Shown here piece after piece: positions 8,206 to 16,307 of a DNA stretch of 43,864 nt. The stretch comes from a virus. The stretch lies in the IMG/VR virus record IMGVR_UViG_3300040751_003512, positions 1 to 43,864 of that record; one strand, written 5' to 3'. Under the pieces are notes generated by a model. The model saw only the letters and a program-made list of their open reading frames with translations. It was not told where the DNA came from and searched no databases. The position numbers were made by a program, and so were the translations under genes. Positions within the stretch are counted from its first letter, which is position 1. Every line of letters starts with the position of its first letter.

Positions 8206-9287
8206 TAGTCTATGTGTTTCATTAGGTCTGTGATATCTACTTTGAAATCCATCATATCAGTCAGTCGCTTGATACCTTTTGGTTTCTTGTTGTTTACTAA
8301 CGCTATTGGAACAGTGTCTGCTAGGTACAATTTGTGTTTAAGTTGCAGGTGATGTGATAATATGGGATAGACTTTTTTGTGTATCATGTCCTTGGACTGA
8401 ATCTCAACTACTTTTGTACCAGCCTTGCACCAAAGCAAGTTTACAAGTCCTGCACCGTGTGCCGCAACGATATGTGTTGCTTCGGCGAATGTCTTCATTT
8501 GTTCTCGTATAGTCATGTTTTCTAGGCTTACAGTTTCCCAACCTTTGAGAGCCAATAACAATTCATCCGAGTTGGCGATCCTTCTGGTTTTGGCTCCTGG
8601 CCTAAGAACGAGAATTTTCCTGTGTGGTGTTACATCCTTAAGTCCGGTCAGGCCTTTGAAATGCCTTAACCACTGTGCAAGATGTGGAGTGATTACTCCG
8701 TCTTTAGAATTACTCAGACTTGGCACCAGCAGGTGTTTGAAATGCCAAATTTTGTTCTTTGGCATTACCACCACTTTTATATCTGGGAATAATTCTTTAA
8801 TGACCTTTTCGAAGTATTTGCTTTCATTAGCAAGTATGTAACAGTAACGTGCGAAGTTTGTTGACCATCTTTTCTCCATCAGTCTAAACTTACTAATAAC
8901 ATCAATCCAGATGTGCCATGGGTTGTTGGCACTTGCTTCATCTATGGGTAGCCACACGTAAGTGTATCTCTCATGGAATTCCTGATCGATTGGTGACATG
9001 TCAATCTCTACCGAGTCTCCCCAATCCCTCCAAAGGTTGTGAGACTTTTGTGGTTTGAATTTACTTTGATGTGTAAGTCCCCAGACATAACTTGTTATCA
9101 GTTTATTCTCTCTGGTTGTCAGTATAGGTGCACTGTGTATCTTGCAGTTATGGAATTCAGCAACGAAAGTTGGTAAACTAGTGAAATCAGGATCTATGTC
9201 GTCGTGGTAAGGCACAGAATAATCATAACTGTTGTCCACAGTTTCCCATCTATCTAAGAAATACTTGATTGAATCTATGTTCTTCAT
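8205..9287 (-). CDS. GT61-family (DUF563) glycosyltransferase
   Basis: A 360-residue protein whose C-terminal third is a clear GT61/DUF563 core: KILVLRPGAKTRRIAN, then Glu-Asn-Met-Thr-Ile-x-Glu-Gln, then IVAAHGAGLVNLLWC and a VVEIQ strand. The AHGAGL-x-N block is the family signature, also found in eukaryotic EOGT/xylosyltransferases and in bacterial and phage capsule enzymes. It is the first gene of the leftward glycan block. Its start at ATG 9287 faces the SGNH gene across a 39-base divergent gap. Members use different donors (UDP-xylose, UDP-GlcNAc, others), so the substrate is open. Confidence 0.8.
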   Translation of the reverse strand: MKNIDSIKYFLDRWETVDNSYDYSVPYHDDIDPDFTSLPTFVAEFHNCKIHSAPILTTRENKLITSYVWGLTHQSKFKPQKSHNLWRDWGDSVEIDMSPIDQEFHERYTYVWLPIDEASANNPWHIWIDVISKFRLMEKRWSTNFARYCYILANESKYFEKVIKELFPDIKVVVMPKNKIWHFKHLLVPSLSNSKDGVITPHLAQWLRHFKGLTGLKDVTPHRKILVLRPGAKTRRIANSDELLLALKGWETVSLENMTIREQMKTFAEATHIVAAHGAGLVNLLWCKAGTKVVEIQSKDMIHKKVYPILSHHLQLKHKLYLADTVPIALVNNKKPKGIKRLTDMMDFKVDITDLMKHID

Positions 9288-9288
9288 G

Positions 9289-9317
9289 TTGCGATTTGCC
9301 TATAACTATACTATAAT
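9289..9317 (+). promoter_or_regulatory. sigma70-type promoter for the rightward glycan block
   Basis: Plus strand: -35 TTGCGA (9289-9294), a 17-base spacer, and a perfect -10 TATAAT (9312-9317). The -10 ends only 9 bases before ATG 9327, so the mRNA would start almost at the start codon. In the same gap the minus strand offers TTGGTA, 16 bases, TATAGT as a weaker candidate for the leftward block. Confidence 0.5.
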
Positions 9318-9326
9318 TATTCAGTG

Positions 9327-10016
9327 ATGCCTACCAAATTATTCATAAATGGTTGTTCCTTTCTGACCTACCGTCCTAGGGACAATGTCCACACCCACTG
9401 CGGTCTGGAACTAGCAAAACTGTTAGGCATTGACGTTGAAGTCAATCTAGCCAACGGTGGCAGGGGATCGAAGAGACTGATGTGGACAACCAGGGTGTGG
9501 TGTGAGAAATTTCCAGAACAAGCGGAGAAATGTTTTTTCCTGATTGGATCCAGCGGCGGTAACAGGTTTGACTATCCAACGAATGATGGGTACAAGGCAC
9601 ACAAATTCCCCACAATGGCAACCACTTGGAAGACTTGGGATCCAAACAGGGACCAACACACAACAAGTTTCATAAAATATCTTTTCAGTACGGGTGCGGA
9701 CCTAGATCAGATGACACAGGTTGAATCCATATTAGGCCTGCTGGATCTACAAGATTATTTTGAGAATAAAAAATTTCCATATGTATTTTACAACACTCTC
9801 TCAGATAGCAAGATAGAAAATCCAGATGTGCAGTTATTGTTTGACAAAATCAACAAAGAAAGATTCTTTAAACCAGAAACAAGTCATTTAGATTATACTG
9901 TGGCCAACAATCAGCAGTGTAAACCAAATGACCCACACCCCAACGAGCAAGGCCACAAGGACTGGGCGAAACAAATACACGAGTTCATAAATGCTAACAA
10001 TCTACACACCATTTAA
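9327..10016 (+). CDS. SGNH/GDSL-type hydrolase or acyltransferase-like protein
   Basis: A 229-residue protein. An in-frame GTG lies immediately before ATG 9327; I prefer the ATG. FINGCSFL near the N-terminus fits block I of SGNH hydrolases with the nucleophile Ser. The C-terminal NDPHPNEQGHKDWA fits block V, with Asp and His completing a triad. A Gly in LIGSSGGNR and an Asn in LANGGRGSK could form the oxyanion hole. Such enzymes remove or add acetyl groups on sugars. As first gene of the rightward block, next to glycosyltransferases and a methyltransferase, decoration of a surface glycan is a reasonable guess. No signal peptide is seen. Confidence 0.65.
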   Translation: MPTKLFINGCSFLTYRPRDNVHTHCGLELAKLLGIDVEVNLANGGRGSKRLMWTTRVWCEKFPEQAEKCFFLIGSSGGNRFDYPTNDGYKAHKFPTMATTWKTWDPNRDQHTTSFIKYLFSTGADLDQMTQVESILGLLDLQDYFENKKFPYVFYNTLSDSKIENPDVQLLFDKINKERFFKPETSHLDYTVANNQQCKPNDPHPNEQGHKDWAKQIHEFINANNLHTI

Positions 10017-10803
10017 TAATCCAAATAGTAAAGCATGGGAAGTTTTCAACGGTGTTGAAAAGTCATGGCCGGATCAGGTGAAAAAATTAAACAATGCGAT
10101 AGAAACTGATCCCGTGCCTAATGCCATGTTCTGGGGATTCGTTGGCAACAACAGAGAAATGGTTCAAAAATTAGATGCCCGTAATCACAACTATTGGTTC
10201 ACGGACACTCCATACTTTGGTAGGTTTGACAACAATAACCTCAAGCCGGACAACCACTACTGGCGTATTTGTAAAAACAGGATACACGTTCCTTATATAA
10301 AAAATTGCAAGGCAGATAGATTTGAAAAGTTTGGTATGAAGATAAAGGCACCAAACTTCGCCGGCAAACACGTTTTGGTTTGTCCTAGTTCAACAGGCAT
10401 TCACCAATACCTGAACAGACCCAATTGGACAAACGAGACCATAGAACAGATCAAGAGATACACGGACAGACCTATCAAACTTCGACACAAGCCTAGGGGC
10501 AGGGGTACATCAGGACCGAGTGAGGCCAAGGTACCCCTATCCGAGGATCTTAAGGAAGCGTGGTGTGTTGTGACAAGTTGTTCCATAGCGGCAGTAGAAG
10601 CCATCTGTGAGGGCATACCTGTTTTCTGCGACAACATAAGTTTTGCCGTGGACGTTGGCAATGTCGAACTGTCAGACATCGAGAATCCCTACTACGGTGG
10701 ACCTGAGCCTTGGTTGTACAGCCTAGCCTATCAGCAGTTCACACCGGAGGAATTTGAGAACGGTACAGCAGTGGAGATACTGATGGACAAAGGAATACTA
10801 TGA
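9991..10803 (+). CDS. capsule-type glycosyltransferase-like protein, paralog 4 (RxKP subfamily)
   Basis: A 270-residue paralog of the minus-strand gene at 7390-8205. It shares KLRHKPRGRG (R-x-K-P type), WCVVTSCSIAAVEA, EGIPVFCDN, and the closing LYSLAYQQFTPEE plus GTAVEIL blocks. The first Ser/Asn of the NNSS motif is Ser-Cys-Ser here. It overlaps the SGNH gene by 26 bases and the next gene by 4 (ATGA). The arrangement suggests an old duplication followed by inversion or strand exchange inside the island. Function inferred as sugar or polyol-phosphate transfer. Confidence 0.58.
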   Translation: MLTIYTPFNNPNSKAWEVFNGVEKSWPDQVKKLNNAIETDPVPNAMFWGFVGNNREMVQKLDARNHNYWFTDTPYFGRFDNNNLKPDNHYWRICKNRIHVPYIKNCKADRFEKFGMKIKAPNFAGKHVLVCPSSTGIHQYLNRPNWTNETIEQIKRYTDRPIKLRHKPRGRGTSGPSEAKVPLSEDLKEAWCVVTSCSIAAVEAICEGIPVFCDNISFAVDVGNVELSDIENPYYGGPEPWLYSLAYQQFTPEEFENGTAVEILMDKGIL

Positions 10804-11426
10804 AGATAGAAAAAGTCAATGGTTTTTGGGTGCCATCTAATGATGTACACTTAGATCAATGGAAAGCAGGACAACCCTTCACCCAAAATAAATGTCTATT
10901 GAAGTTTCTTGATTACTGCGATACTCAAAACAAAAAATTTAAAACAGTCTTAGACATAGGTGCGTGGTGTGGTACGTGGGCAAAGGCATTAGAGCCATTC
11001 TCAACGAAGGTCATTGCTTTCGAACCTGACCCTGTACATTTTGATTGTTTACAGAAGAACTGCACAGTAAACTGTAGTCCAAGGAACGAAGCAGTAGGGT
11101 CAGAGGACAAATTTATTTCTCTTACTGTGGATAACTTCACACAAGCAAAGAGGGTCGACAGTGCTGGTAAAATTAAAATGGTGACTGTAGATAGTTTAGA
11201 CATAGCGGATGTCGATCTAATCAAAATTGATGTTGAGGGTTATGAAATGGAAGTCATTAAAGGTGCGGAGGAAACCTTGGCAAGAACAAAGTTCCTAATG
11301 ATCGAACTTAACAACAACACAAAAAAATACGGTAGTAGTAACATAGAAATTGAAAAGAAAATACAAAGTATGGGATTCAAACCAATTTTAGAACACTGGC
11401 CGGATAAAGTTTTTTACCGTGCATAA
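10800..11426 (+). CDS. FkbM-family SAM-dependent methyltransferase
   Basis: A 208-residue Rossmann methyltransferase. SAM-binding motif I is LDIGAWCGTW (51-60), followed by AFEPDPVHF as motif II with the acidic residue that holds the SAM ribose. LIKIDVEGYEMEVIKGA is the signature FkbM motif near residue 140. FkbM enzymes are O-methyltransferases often found in polysaccharide clusters, where they methylate sugar hydroxyls. ATGA overlap with the upstream gene indicates an operon. The family call is firm; the acceptor is not known. Confidence 0.85.
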   Translation: MKIEKVNGFWVPSNDVHLDQWKAGQPFTQNKCLLKFLDYCDTQNKKFKTVLDIGAWCGTWAKALEPFSTKVIAFEPDPVHFDCLQKNCTVNCSPRNEAVGSEDKFISLTVDNFTQAKRVDSAGKIKMVTVDSLDIADVDLIKIDVEGYEMEVIKGAEETLARTKFLMIELNNNTKKYGSSNIEIEKKIQSMGFKPILEHWPDKVFYRA

Positions 11427-11432
11427 TTCAAA

Positions 11433-11440
11433 TTAAATAC
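11433..11440 (+). promoter_or_regulatory. late-type promoter motif TTAAATAC directly before an ATG
   Basis: TTAAATAC is followed by five bases (TCCAA) and then ATG 11446 of the epimerase gene. There is no Shine-Dalgarno in between. The same layout precedes several morphogenesis genes in this window. Confidence 0.4.
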
Positions 11441-11445
11441 TCCAA

Positions 11446-12450
11446 ATGAAAATTTTTATAACAGGTGTGGCAGGTTTCCTGGGATCACATCTAGCAGACT
11501 TGATGCTGTCCCAAGGTCACACTGTGGCTGGTAATGATAACATGATAGGCGGGTACACCGACAACGTACCACAGAATGTTGAGTTTCATCAAGTGGACTG
11601 TTGCGATCTTGAAAACATGACCAAAGCCATGGAAGGCTGTGACATAGTTTACCATACAGCCGCTACGGCATACGAAGGACTGTCAGTGTTCTCTCCTGTG
11701 CTTGTTACAAAAAATATATTTGAAGCGTCAGTTAGCACAATTACAGCCGCAATAAGAAACAAGGTCAAGCGTATAGTGTATTGTTCAAGCATGGCAAGAT
11801 ACGGGCACCATGATGAAATACCTTACAAAGAAACATACGAATGTAGGCCACAGGACCCATATGGTATCGCAAAGAAAGCCGGTGAAGATGTTTTAAGAAA
11901 TCTTTGTGAGACACACGGTGTAGAATATGTTATTGCTGTACCACATAACATTGTTGGGCCTCGACAGAAGTATGATGATCCGTTCAGGAACGTGATGTCA
12001 ATCATGCTGAACAGGATGTTACAGGGCAAACAACCAATCATATACGGAGATGGAGAACAACAAAGATGTTTCAGTTACATCGACGATTGTCTTTATTGTT
12101 TGAATGCTTTAGCATTCAATGAAAACGTAGTTGGAGAAGTTATCAACATTGGTCCAGACGAAGAGCCAATCACCATCAACGAATTGGCAGAAGCCTGTGC
12201 CAACGAGACAGGTATTAATCTAGATCCAATACATCATAAAGACAGACCAAAAGAAGTAAAACTTGCCACTTGTTCTTCAGATAAAGCACGTAGGTTGTTG
12301 AACTATAATACTTCAACAAACATGAGGCAATCTGTCAAGAAGACCGCTGAGTACATCAGGACGAGGGGAACAAAGAAATTCCAATATCATTTGCCATTAG
12401 AAATTATCAACGACATCACTCCAGACACCTGGAAAAATAAATTGATATGA
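11446..12450 (+). CDS. NAD-dependent sugar-nucleotide epimerase/dehydratase
   Basis: A 334-residue extended short-chain dehydrogenase. The N-terminal MKIFITGVAGFLGSH has the G7-x-x-G10-x-x-G13 NAD loop. The catalytic set is Ser114/Ser115 in YCSSMARYG and Y139-x-x-x-K143 in DPYGIAKKAG. Later PHNIVGPRQ and YGDGEQQRCFSYIDD match the UDP-glucose 4-epimerase/dTDP-glucose dehydratase-like substrate region. It would make an unusual nucleotide sugar for the neighbouring transferases. It follows the methyltransferase gene by 19 bases and overlaps the next gene as ATGA. Epimerase versus dehydratase cannot be settled by eye. Confidence 0.88.
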   Translation: MKIFITGVAGFLGSHLADLMLSQGHTVAGNDNMIGGYTDNVPQNVEFHQVDCCDLENMTKAMEGCDIVYHTAATAYEGLSVFSPVLVTKNIFEASVSTITAAIRNKVKRIVYCSSMARYGHHDEIPYKETYECRPQDPYGIAKKAGEDVLRNLCETHGVEYVIAVPHNIVGPRQKYDDPFRNVMSIMLNRMLQGKQPIIYGDGEQQRCFSYIDDCLYCLNALAFNENVVGEVINIGPDEEPITINELAEACANETGINLDPIHHKDRPKEVKLATCSSDKARRLLNYNTSTNMRQSVKKTAEYIRTRGTKKFQYHLPLEIINDITPDTWKNKLI

Positions 12451-13151
12451 TATCATTCTGCTGTCCGTCTAGGGGCAGGCCACAACTAGCACAGAGACTC
12501 ATAGAGACTGCCACCGCCACGCAGAAAGGTGATACGGAATTTTTATTTTACCTGAATGACGATGACGAAAAATTACAAGAATACAAAGACTTACTGGACG
12601 AAAAACATTACACAGTCGGGCCTAACCAATCAACCTGTTACAGTTGGAATCTAATGGCCGACAAGGCTAGCCACGATGTCGTAATGTTGATGGGTGACGA
12701 TGTTCAGGTCAACACACCAAATTGGGATCAAATGATTGTAGATGAAATCAACAAGTATGATGATAAGATATTAATGGTCGTGCCCTCCGATGGTAGGCCA
12801 AAGAACAAGCATTTAGGCAAAGAACCCACACTGTGGCCAGACGAGAAACTACCAGCGGCACATTTCGCGGTACACAAAAATTGGACCAACACATTAGGTT
12901 ACCTCGCTCCTGTGTTCTTCTGGCACTGGCATGTTGATTCCTACACTCAGAAAGTTGCGAGAAAACTCAATAGGTGCCTTTATCTGCCGACTGTGGAATT
13001 CAAAACCAAGAAGATCATCGACGACAACGCTGGAAAACAAATACGGAAAAATTTTAACATCTCTCAAAGGGATGAATTTGTTTGGACAAAGGTAAGGGAT
13101 AGACACCTACAAGCAGATGTAAATGCTTTGAAAAATTTTATTAAGAACTAA
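12447..13151 (+). CDS. GT2-like glycosyltransferase
   Basis: A 234-residue GT-A fold protein. It begins MISFCCPSRGRP, the usual first strand of GT2-like enzymes (the Pro-Ser/Thr-Arg-x-Arg-Pro form common in phage and marine clusters). LNDDDEKL follows, and VVMLMGDDVQVNT carries the Asp-Asp (84-85) metal motif. The C-terminal part has a Phe-Trp-His-Trp-His-x-Asp stretch. It is the last gene of the rightward block. Its 3' end overlaps the opposing gene by 11 bases without a terminator. Donor and acceptor unknown. Confidence 0.7.
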   Translation: MISFCCPSRGRPQLAQRLIETATATQKGDTEFLFYLNDDDEKLQEYKDLLDEKHYTVGPNQSTCYSWNLMADKASHDVVMLMGDDVQVNTPNWDQMIVDEINKYDDKILMVVPSDGRPKNKHLGKEPTLWPDEKLPAAHFAVHKNWTNTLGYLAPVFFWHWHVDSYTQKVARKLNRCLYLPTVEFKTKKIIDDNAGKQIRKNFNISQRDEFVWTKVRDRHLQADVNALKNFIKN

Positions 13152-13815
13152 AAAGATTAATCAGTTCTTTCTTCCAGTCGTCAGCGTATTCACAATCTCG
13201 ATAGCCATCAAACCATGGTCCACCTTCTGTGTAGTGCAGTATCTTGGGTGAGCCGTCTCTAGGTTCCTTGTACCAACCAACAAGCCAGTTGTACTCTGCA
13301 GGCATCTCGCCTATTTCGTTGTCATCCAACCAACTGAATCTGTGTAGGAACTTTGGTGATTCTTCGTTTAACAACTCTGGTGTGAGTATCTTGTTCTTAG
13401 GATGTTCGCAGTTCCATAATACCATGCTACTCCAGTTCTTCCTTGGATATGTTGTTTGTACCTGTCCATCCATTTTTGTGGTCTCCTTTGGGGTGTAGTC
13501 GTGTTGAACCACCACTACTGCTTTGGAGTTGTCACAGTATTTCACAAGTTCGTGGCTTGGTATCTTCCATAGGAAATCACAATCACAGAACACTGCCCAG
13601 CCTTTAAAATCATTCATGTAAGGTACAAAAAATCTCGTAAAAGTGAACTCAGTCGAAGCCAGTTTGTCCACTGGTCTAGTGTACAGTCCTTGGTCTCTCA
13701 TCTGTTTCTGTTTCAGTGGAATAACTTCTGCTGATGGATCTCTACGTTTGATGCTGTGTTCACAGACTTGATATGCTATGTCTTCCCTGCTGTCGTGTCC
13801 CACGTATATTTTCAT
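13141..13815 (-). CDS. GT8-like glycosyltransferase
   Basis: A 224-residue protein: IYVGHDSREDIAYQV at the N-terminus, STEFTFTRFFVPYM, then GWAVFCDCDFLWKIP with the D78-C79-D80 DxD-type motif, and a C-terminal ILHYTEGGPWFDGY. The His-x-x-x-Gly-Gly-Pro-Trp ending is typical of GT8/GT24-type retaining transferases, where the His helps bind the metal. It overlaps the upstream radical SAM gene as ATGA, so both are read as one leftward unit. The sugar is unknown. Confidence 0.7.
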   Translation of the reverse strand: MKIYVGHDSREDIAYQVCEHSIKRRDPSAEVIPLKQKQMRDQGLYTRPVDKLASTEFTFTRFFVPYMNDFKGWAVFCDCDFLWKIPSHELVKYCDNSKAVVVVQHDYTPKETTKMDGQVQTTYPRKNWSSMVLWNCEHPKNKILTPELLNEESPKFLHRFSWLDDNEIGEMPAEYNWLVGWYKEPRDGSPKILHYTEGGPWFDGYRDCEYADDWKKELINLFSS

Positions 13816-15020
13816 TTTAATATTTCATCCGCCAATTCAGGCAAGTAATTTTTAATATCTATTTTCCTATAATTATCTCTTTTTTTTACCATGTCTATAA
13901 AATTATTATATTTGACTGTGTCGAGATTGTAATTGTTGATGTTTGTCTCAAGCATATTGACAATTTGATCAACGCTGTCGGTATGATGTAGATCTTCTTT
14001 TTTGATGCTTGATAATTTACTGTGTGCCATAGTGAGTATACTTTTTGGTAATACTGAAAGATGTAGCCAATTTGGATTCAGAACTAAATCCAGTTTTATG
14101 AAGATGTCATTTTGGTTAGCGAATTTTAACAACTGGTCAACATAGAGGACATTTAGATTTTGTACCACGCAGTTGATGTACACGTAAGCGTTTTGTAATG
14201 TTTTGAATCGTTTGATATTTTTGCTGACCACGTCCCAGGAAGATGGGAAACGCATATACTCATTGCATTTGCCATAGCCGTCAACACTGAAAACCAATCT
14301 TAGATCTTTGAATTCTTTCAACAAGGATATTATCTTGTCATCACACATCGTACCGTTGGTGGTAACGTGTAGTTTGATGTTTTCCGCCTGACCGTTCTGT
14401 ACAAGCATCTCTAGTAACTTTATCACTCGAGGATTGAAAAAAGGTTCTCCGCCTAGTATTTTCAGTATCTTCAAATCGTGCTTGACCAATTCAAGCATCT
14501 TCTGATAGTTTGAATCCGTTAGATCGTAGTCTTTCTGATTTAGGTTTTCATAACCCAAAGCGTTGTTTTCAACGAGTAACTTGGAACTGTTTTCTCCCGA
14601 ACACATTTGGCATTTGAGGTTACACAGGTTTGTTATATTCATTTGTATATCTTCTGGAAAATCAAGATCATCTTTACCCAGTAGATTGAGATTTCTTTCG
14701 TACTTGTTTTTGAATATGGCGTTGTGCTCAATGTTAGATCTCTCACGATAACTTGTGATGCCCTTGTCCTCTTTCATCCAGCATTCGGAACATTCTGATG
14801 GTCTCTTGTTTTGCATAAAACTGTCCCTAAGATATTTTAGGTAGTCACTTTTCCACCAAGAGTGTAACTCTGTCTGTTTGATACTGTCTTGTTTTTTGTT
14901 TGGGAAATCTGATTGTAAGGGATCTATTATACAGCAGACATTAAGGTCACCCTTAGCGTTTAACCACGCACTGTTGAACGGTCGGATACAGAAATTGCTT
15001 TTATTTTTTGACTCTTCCAT
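13812..15020 (-). CDS. twitch/SPASM-type radical SAM protein
   Basis: A 402-residue protein. I prefer ATG 15020 to the in-frame TTG at 15026. ITNLCNLKCQMCSG holds the CxxxCxxC that binds the 4Fe-4S cluster (C133, C137, C140), followed by KILGGEPFFNP, the SAM-contact GGEP motif. Unusually for the order, extra cysteines lie N-terminal: C11, C29-C30 and C77/C80 (SECSECW). Together they could hold an auxiliary cluster. Such proteins occur in marine phages and in bacterial sugar clusters and may modify a peptide or a nucleotide sugar; the substrate is not evident. It sits between the HAD and the GT8-like gene in one leftward unit. Confidence 0.82.
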   Translation of the reverse strand: MEESKNKSNFCIRPFNSAWLNAKGDLNVCCIIDPLQSDFPNKKQDSIKQTELHSWWKSDYLKYLRDSFMQNKRPSECSECWMKEDKGITSYRERSNIEHNAIFKNKYERNLNLLGKDDLDFPEDIQMNITNLCNLKCQMCSGENSSKLLVENNALGYENLNQKDYDLTDSNYQKMLELVKHDLKILKILGGEPFFNPRVIKLLEMLVQNGQAENIKLHVTTNGTMCDDKIISLLKEFKDLRLVFSVDGYGKCNEYMRFPSSWDVVSKNIKRFKTLQNAYVYINCVVQNLNVLYVDQLLKFANQNDIFIKLDLVLNPNWLHLSVLPKSILTMAHSKLSSIKKEDLHHTDSVDQIVNMLETNINNYNLDTVKYNNFIDMVKKRDNYRKIDIKNYLPELADEILK

Positions 15021-15636
15021 TGACAATTTGGTAAATCTCTTTCCAATTACTTACTCGTATTATGTCTGGATGATTAAAGTCTCGATTGTATGGATGGTCG
15101 ATTAATATAGGCTTTAAACCGTATTTGAGCCCGGCTACAGCGTTGTTTGGCTTGTCCTCGACCCAATACAGTCTGGTGTTGTGAAACTCCGCTAACGCAC
15201 TGTCTTTATCGGCACCTGTGCCAAGTATGTGGTAATTTATGAACACATGGTCACCAAACAGTTCGCCCAATCGTCTCTTACGTAACTCTTGTGCTGGTAT
15301 GTCAGATGTCTGTGATGTGATTGGTATGAAGGTCCAACCCTCTGCGGCCATTAATTTTACCCACGTCTGTGATTCCAACATAGGACGCTGGTTGCCCATC
15401 CAAGCACTTCTGTTGAACTCCCTGATGTGTTTCCTTATCTCGTCTTTGGTAACACCAAATCGTTCCGCCATCTCGTATGTGTTCTCTTTGTCTGGCAGTA
15501 ACCTGTGTGGATGATATCTGGCACCTTTCTCATCAAACAGTGTTTTCTGTAACATCCATTTTGTAAAATGGTGTTCCCATTCCAACAATACACCGTCTAC
15601 GTCTGTGAGTATTATTCTATTATTTGATATCGGCAT
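15001..15636 (-). CDS. HAD-superfamily phosphatase
   Basis: A 211-residue protein with the HAD motif I ILTDVDGVLLEWE (nucleophile D12, acid/base D14), motif II in FIPITSQTSD, and motif IV YWVEDKPNNAVAG. Members remove phosphate from small molecules such as sugar phosphates or nucleotides. It lies at the boundary between the glycan island and the uvsY gene, overlapping uvsY by 17 bases and the radical SAM gene by 20. It could belong to either: a sugar-phosphate phosphatase for the island, or the nucleotidase-like HAD often seen in phage genomes. Confidence 0.75.
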   Translation of the reverse strand: MPISNNRIILTDVDGVLLEWEHHFTKWMLQKTLFDEKGARYHPHRLLPDKENTYEMAERFGVTKDEIRKHIREFNRSAWMGNQRPMLESQTWVKLMAAEGWTFIPITSQTSDIPAQELRKRRLGELFGDHVFINYHILGTGADKDSALAEFHNTRLYWVEDKPNNAVAGLKYGLKPILIDHPYNRDFNHPDIIRVSNWKEIYQIVNGRVKK

Positions 15637-16081
15637 CTTCCATTCCCGCGACTCTCAGTTTCACAATGTTTGTGATCTGCCATTGCTTCTGATCGAGTCC
15701 TTTGGTTATGCCTAGCCATTGATTTCTGATTAACGCAAAGTCATTTATTATCTTGTCCATGTCAACAACATCATCCTCACCGTCAACGTACTTCTCTGCA
15801 TCTCTGCTGGACAGTGCTCTGTTGTAATTTTCTAAATATTTCCTGAATGTTTTTGATCTTAGTCTTCTCAATTCTATGTTTAGGTATTCCAATATCGCTT
15901 CTAACTGTTGCAGTTGACTGAATCTTTCTTCCACTATGCCTGGCAGTGACGCACTGGCCCTTTCCAGGTTACCGTAGATCTTGCACTGCTTCTTGGCCTC
16001 AATCAATTCCTTGTCAAAGTACGCTACACAGTCTGGTATCTTTGCTAGGTTCCTGCTGACTTCGTTGTACCAATTAATCAT
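15620..16081 (-). CDS. uvsY: UvsY recombination mediator
   Basis: A 153-residue, helical, charged protein matching UvsY of marine T4-like phages (T4 UvsY is 137 residues). UvsY loads UvsX on DNA covered by gp32. Supporting features are its place just downstream of uvsX, its size, and a C-terminal QWQITNIVKLRVAG segment. The central part (about residues 40-100) is predicted coiled coil and Arg/Lys-rich. The start ATG 16081 overlaps the upstream small gene by 8 bases. Confidence 0.8.
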   Translation of the reverse strand: MINWYNEVSRNLAKIPDCVAYFDKELIEAKKQCKIYGNLERASASLPGIVEERFSQLQQLEAILEYLNIELRRLRSKTFRKYLENYNRALSSRDAEKYVDGEDDVVDMDKIINDFALIRNQWLGITKGLDQKQWQITNIVKLRVAGMEDADIK

Positions 16082-16307
16082 CTTCGCCGTATCCGTCTGA
16101 CTCTTCGTCTTCCTCGAACACAGTGTTGATCGCTTCCTCTAACTTGGGATCGTATTCAGCAGACGCCTTGATCTCGTCATGCTCCACTCCTATGTCCTCT
16201 AGGCTCTTGATGAAGTCTATGGCACAGTCCAGTTTCTGTCTCTCTGGAACGTAGTGTGTTATGGAGTTCCATAACCTTTCGATGTCCTCGTGTGTAAAGT
16301 CTATCAT
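16074..16307 (-). CDS. small acidic protein between uvsX and uvsY
   Basis: A 77-residue acidic protein ending in an Asp/Glu-rich tail (FEEDEESDGYGEDD). I know of no function. Its ATG shares one base with the uvsX stop (TAATG) and its end overlaps uvsY, so its level is probably tied to theirs. Acidic tails of this sort often contact ssDNA-binding or recombinase proteins, which fits the setting but is inference. Confidence 0.75.
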   Translation of the reverse strand: MIDFTHEDIERLWNSITHYVPERQKLDCAIDFIKSLEDIGVEHDEIKASAEYDPKLEEAINTVFEEDEESDGYGEDD

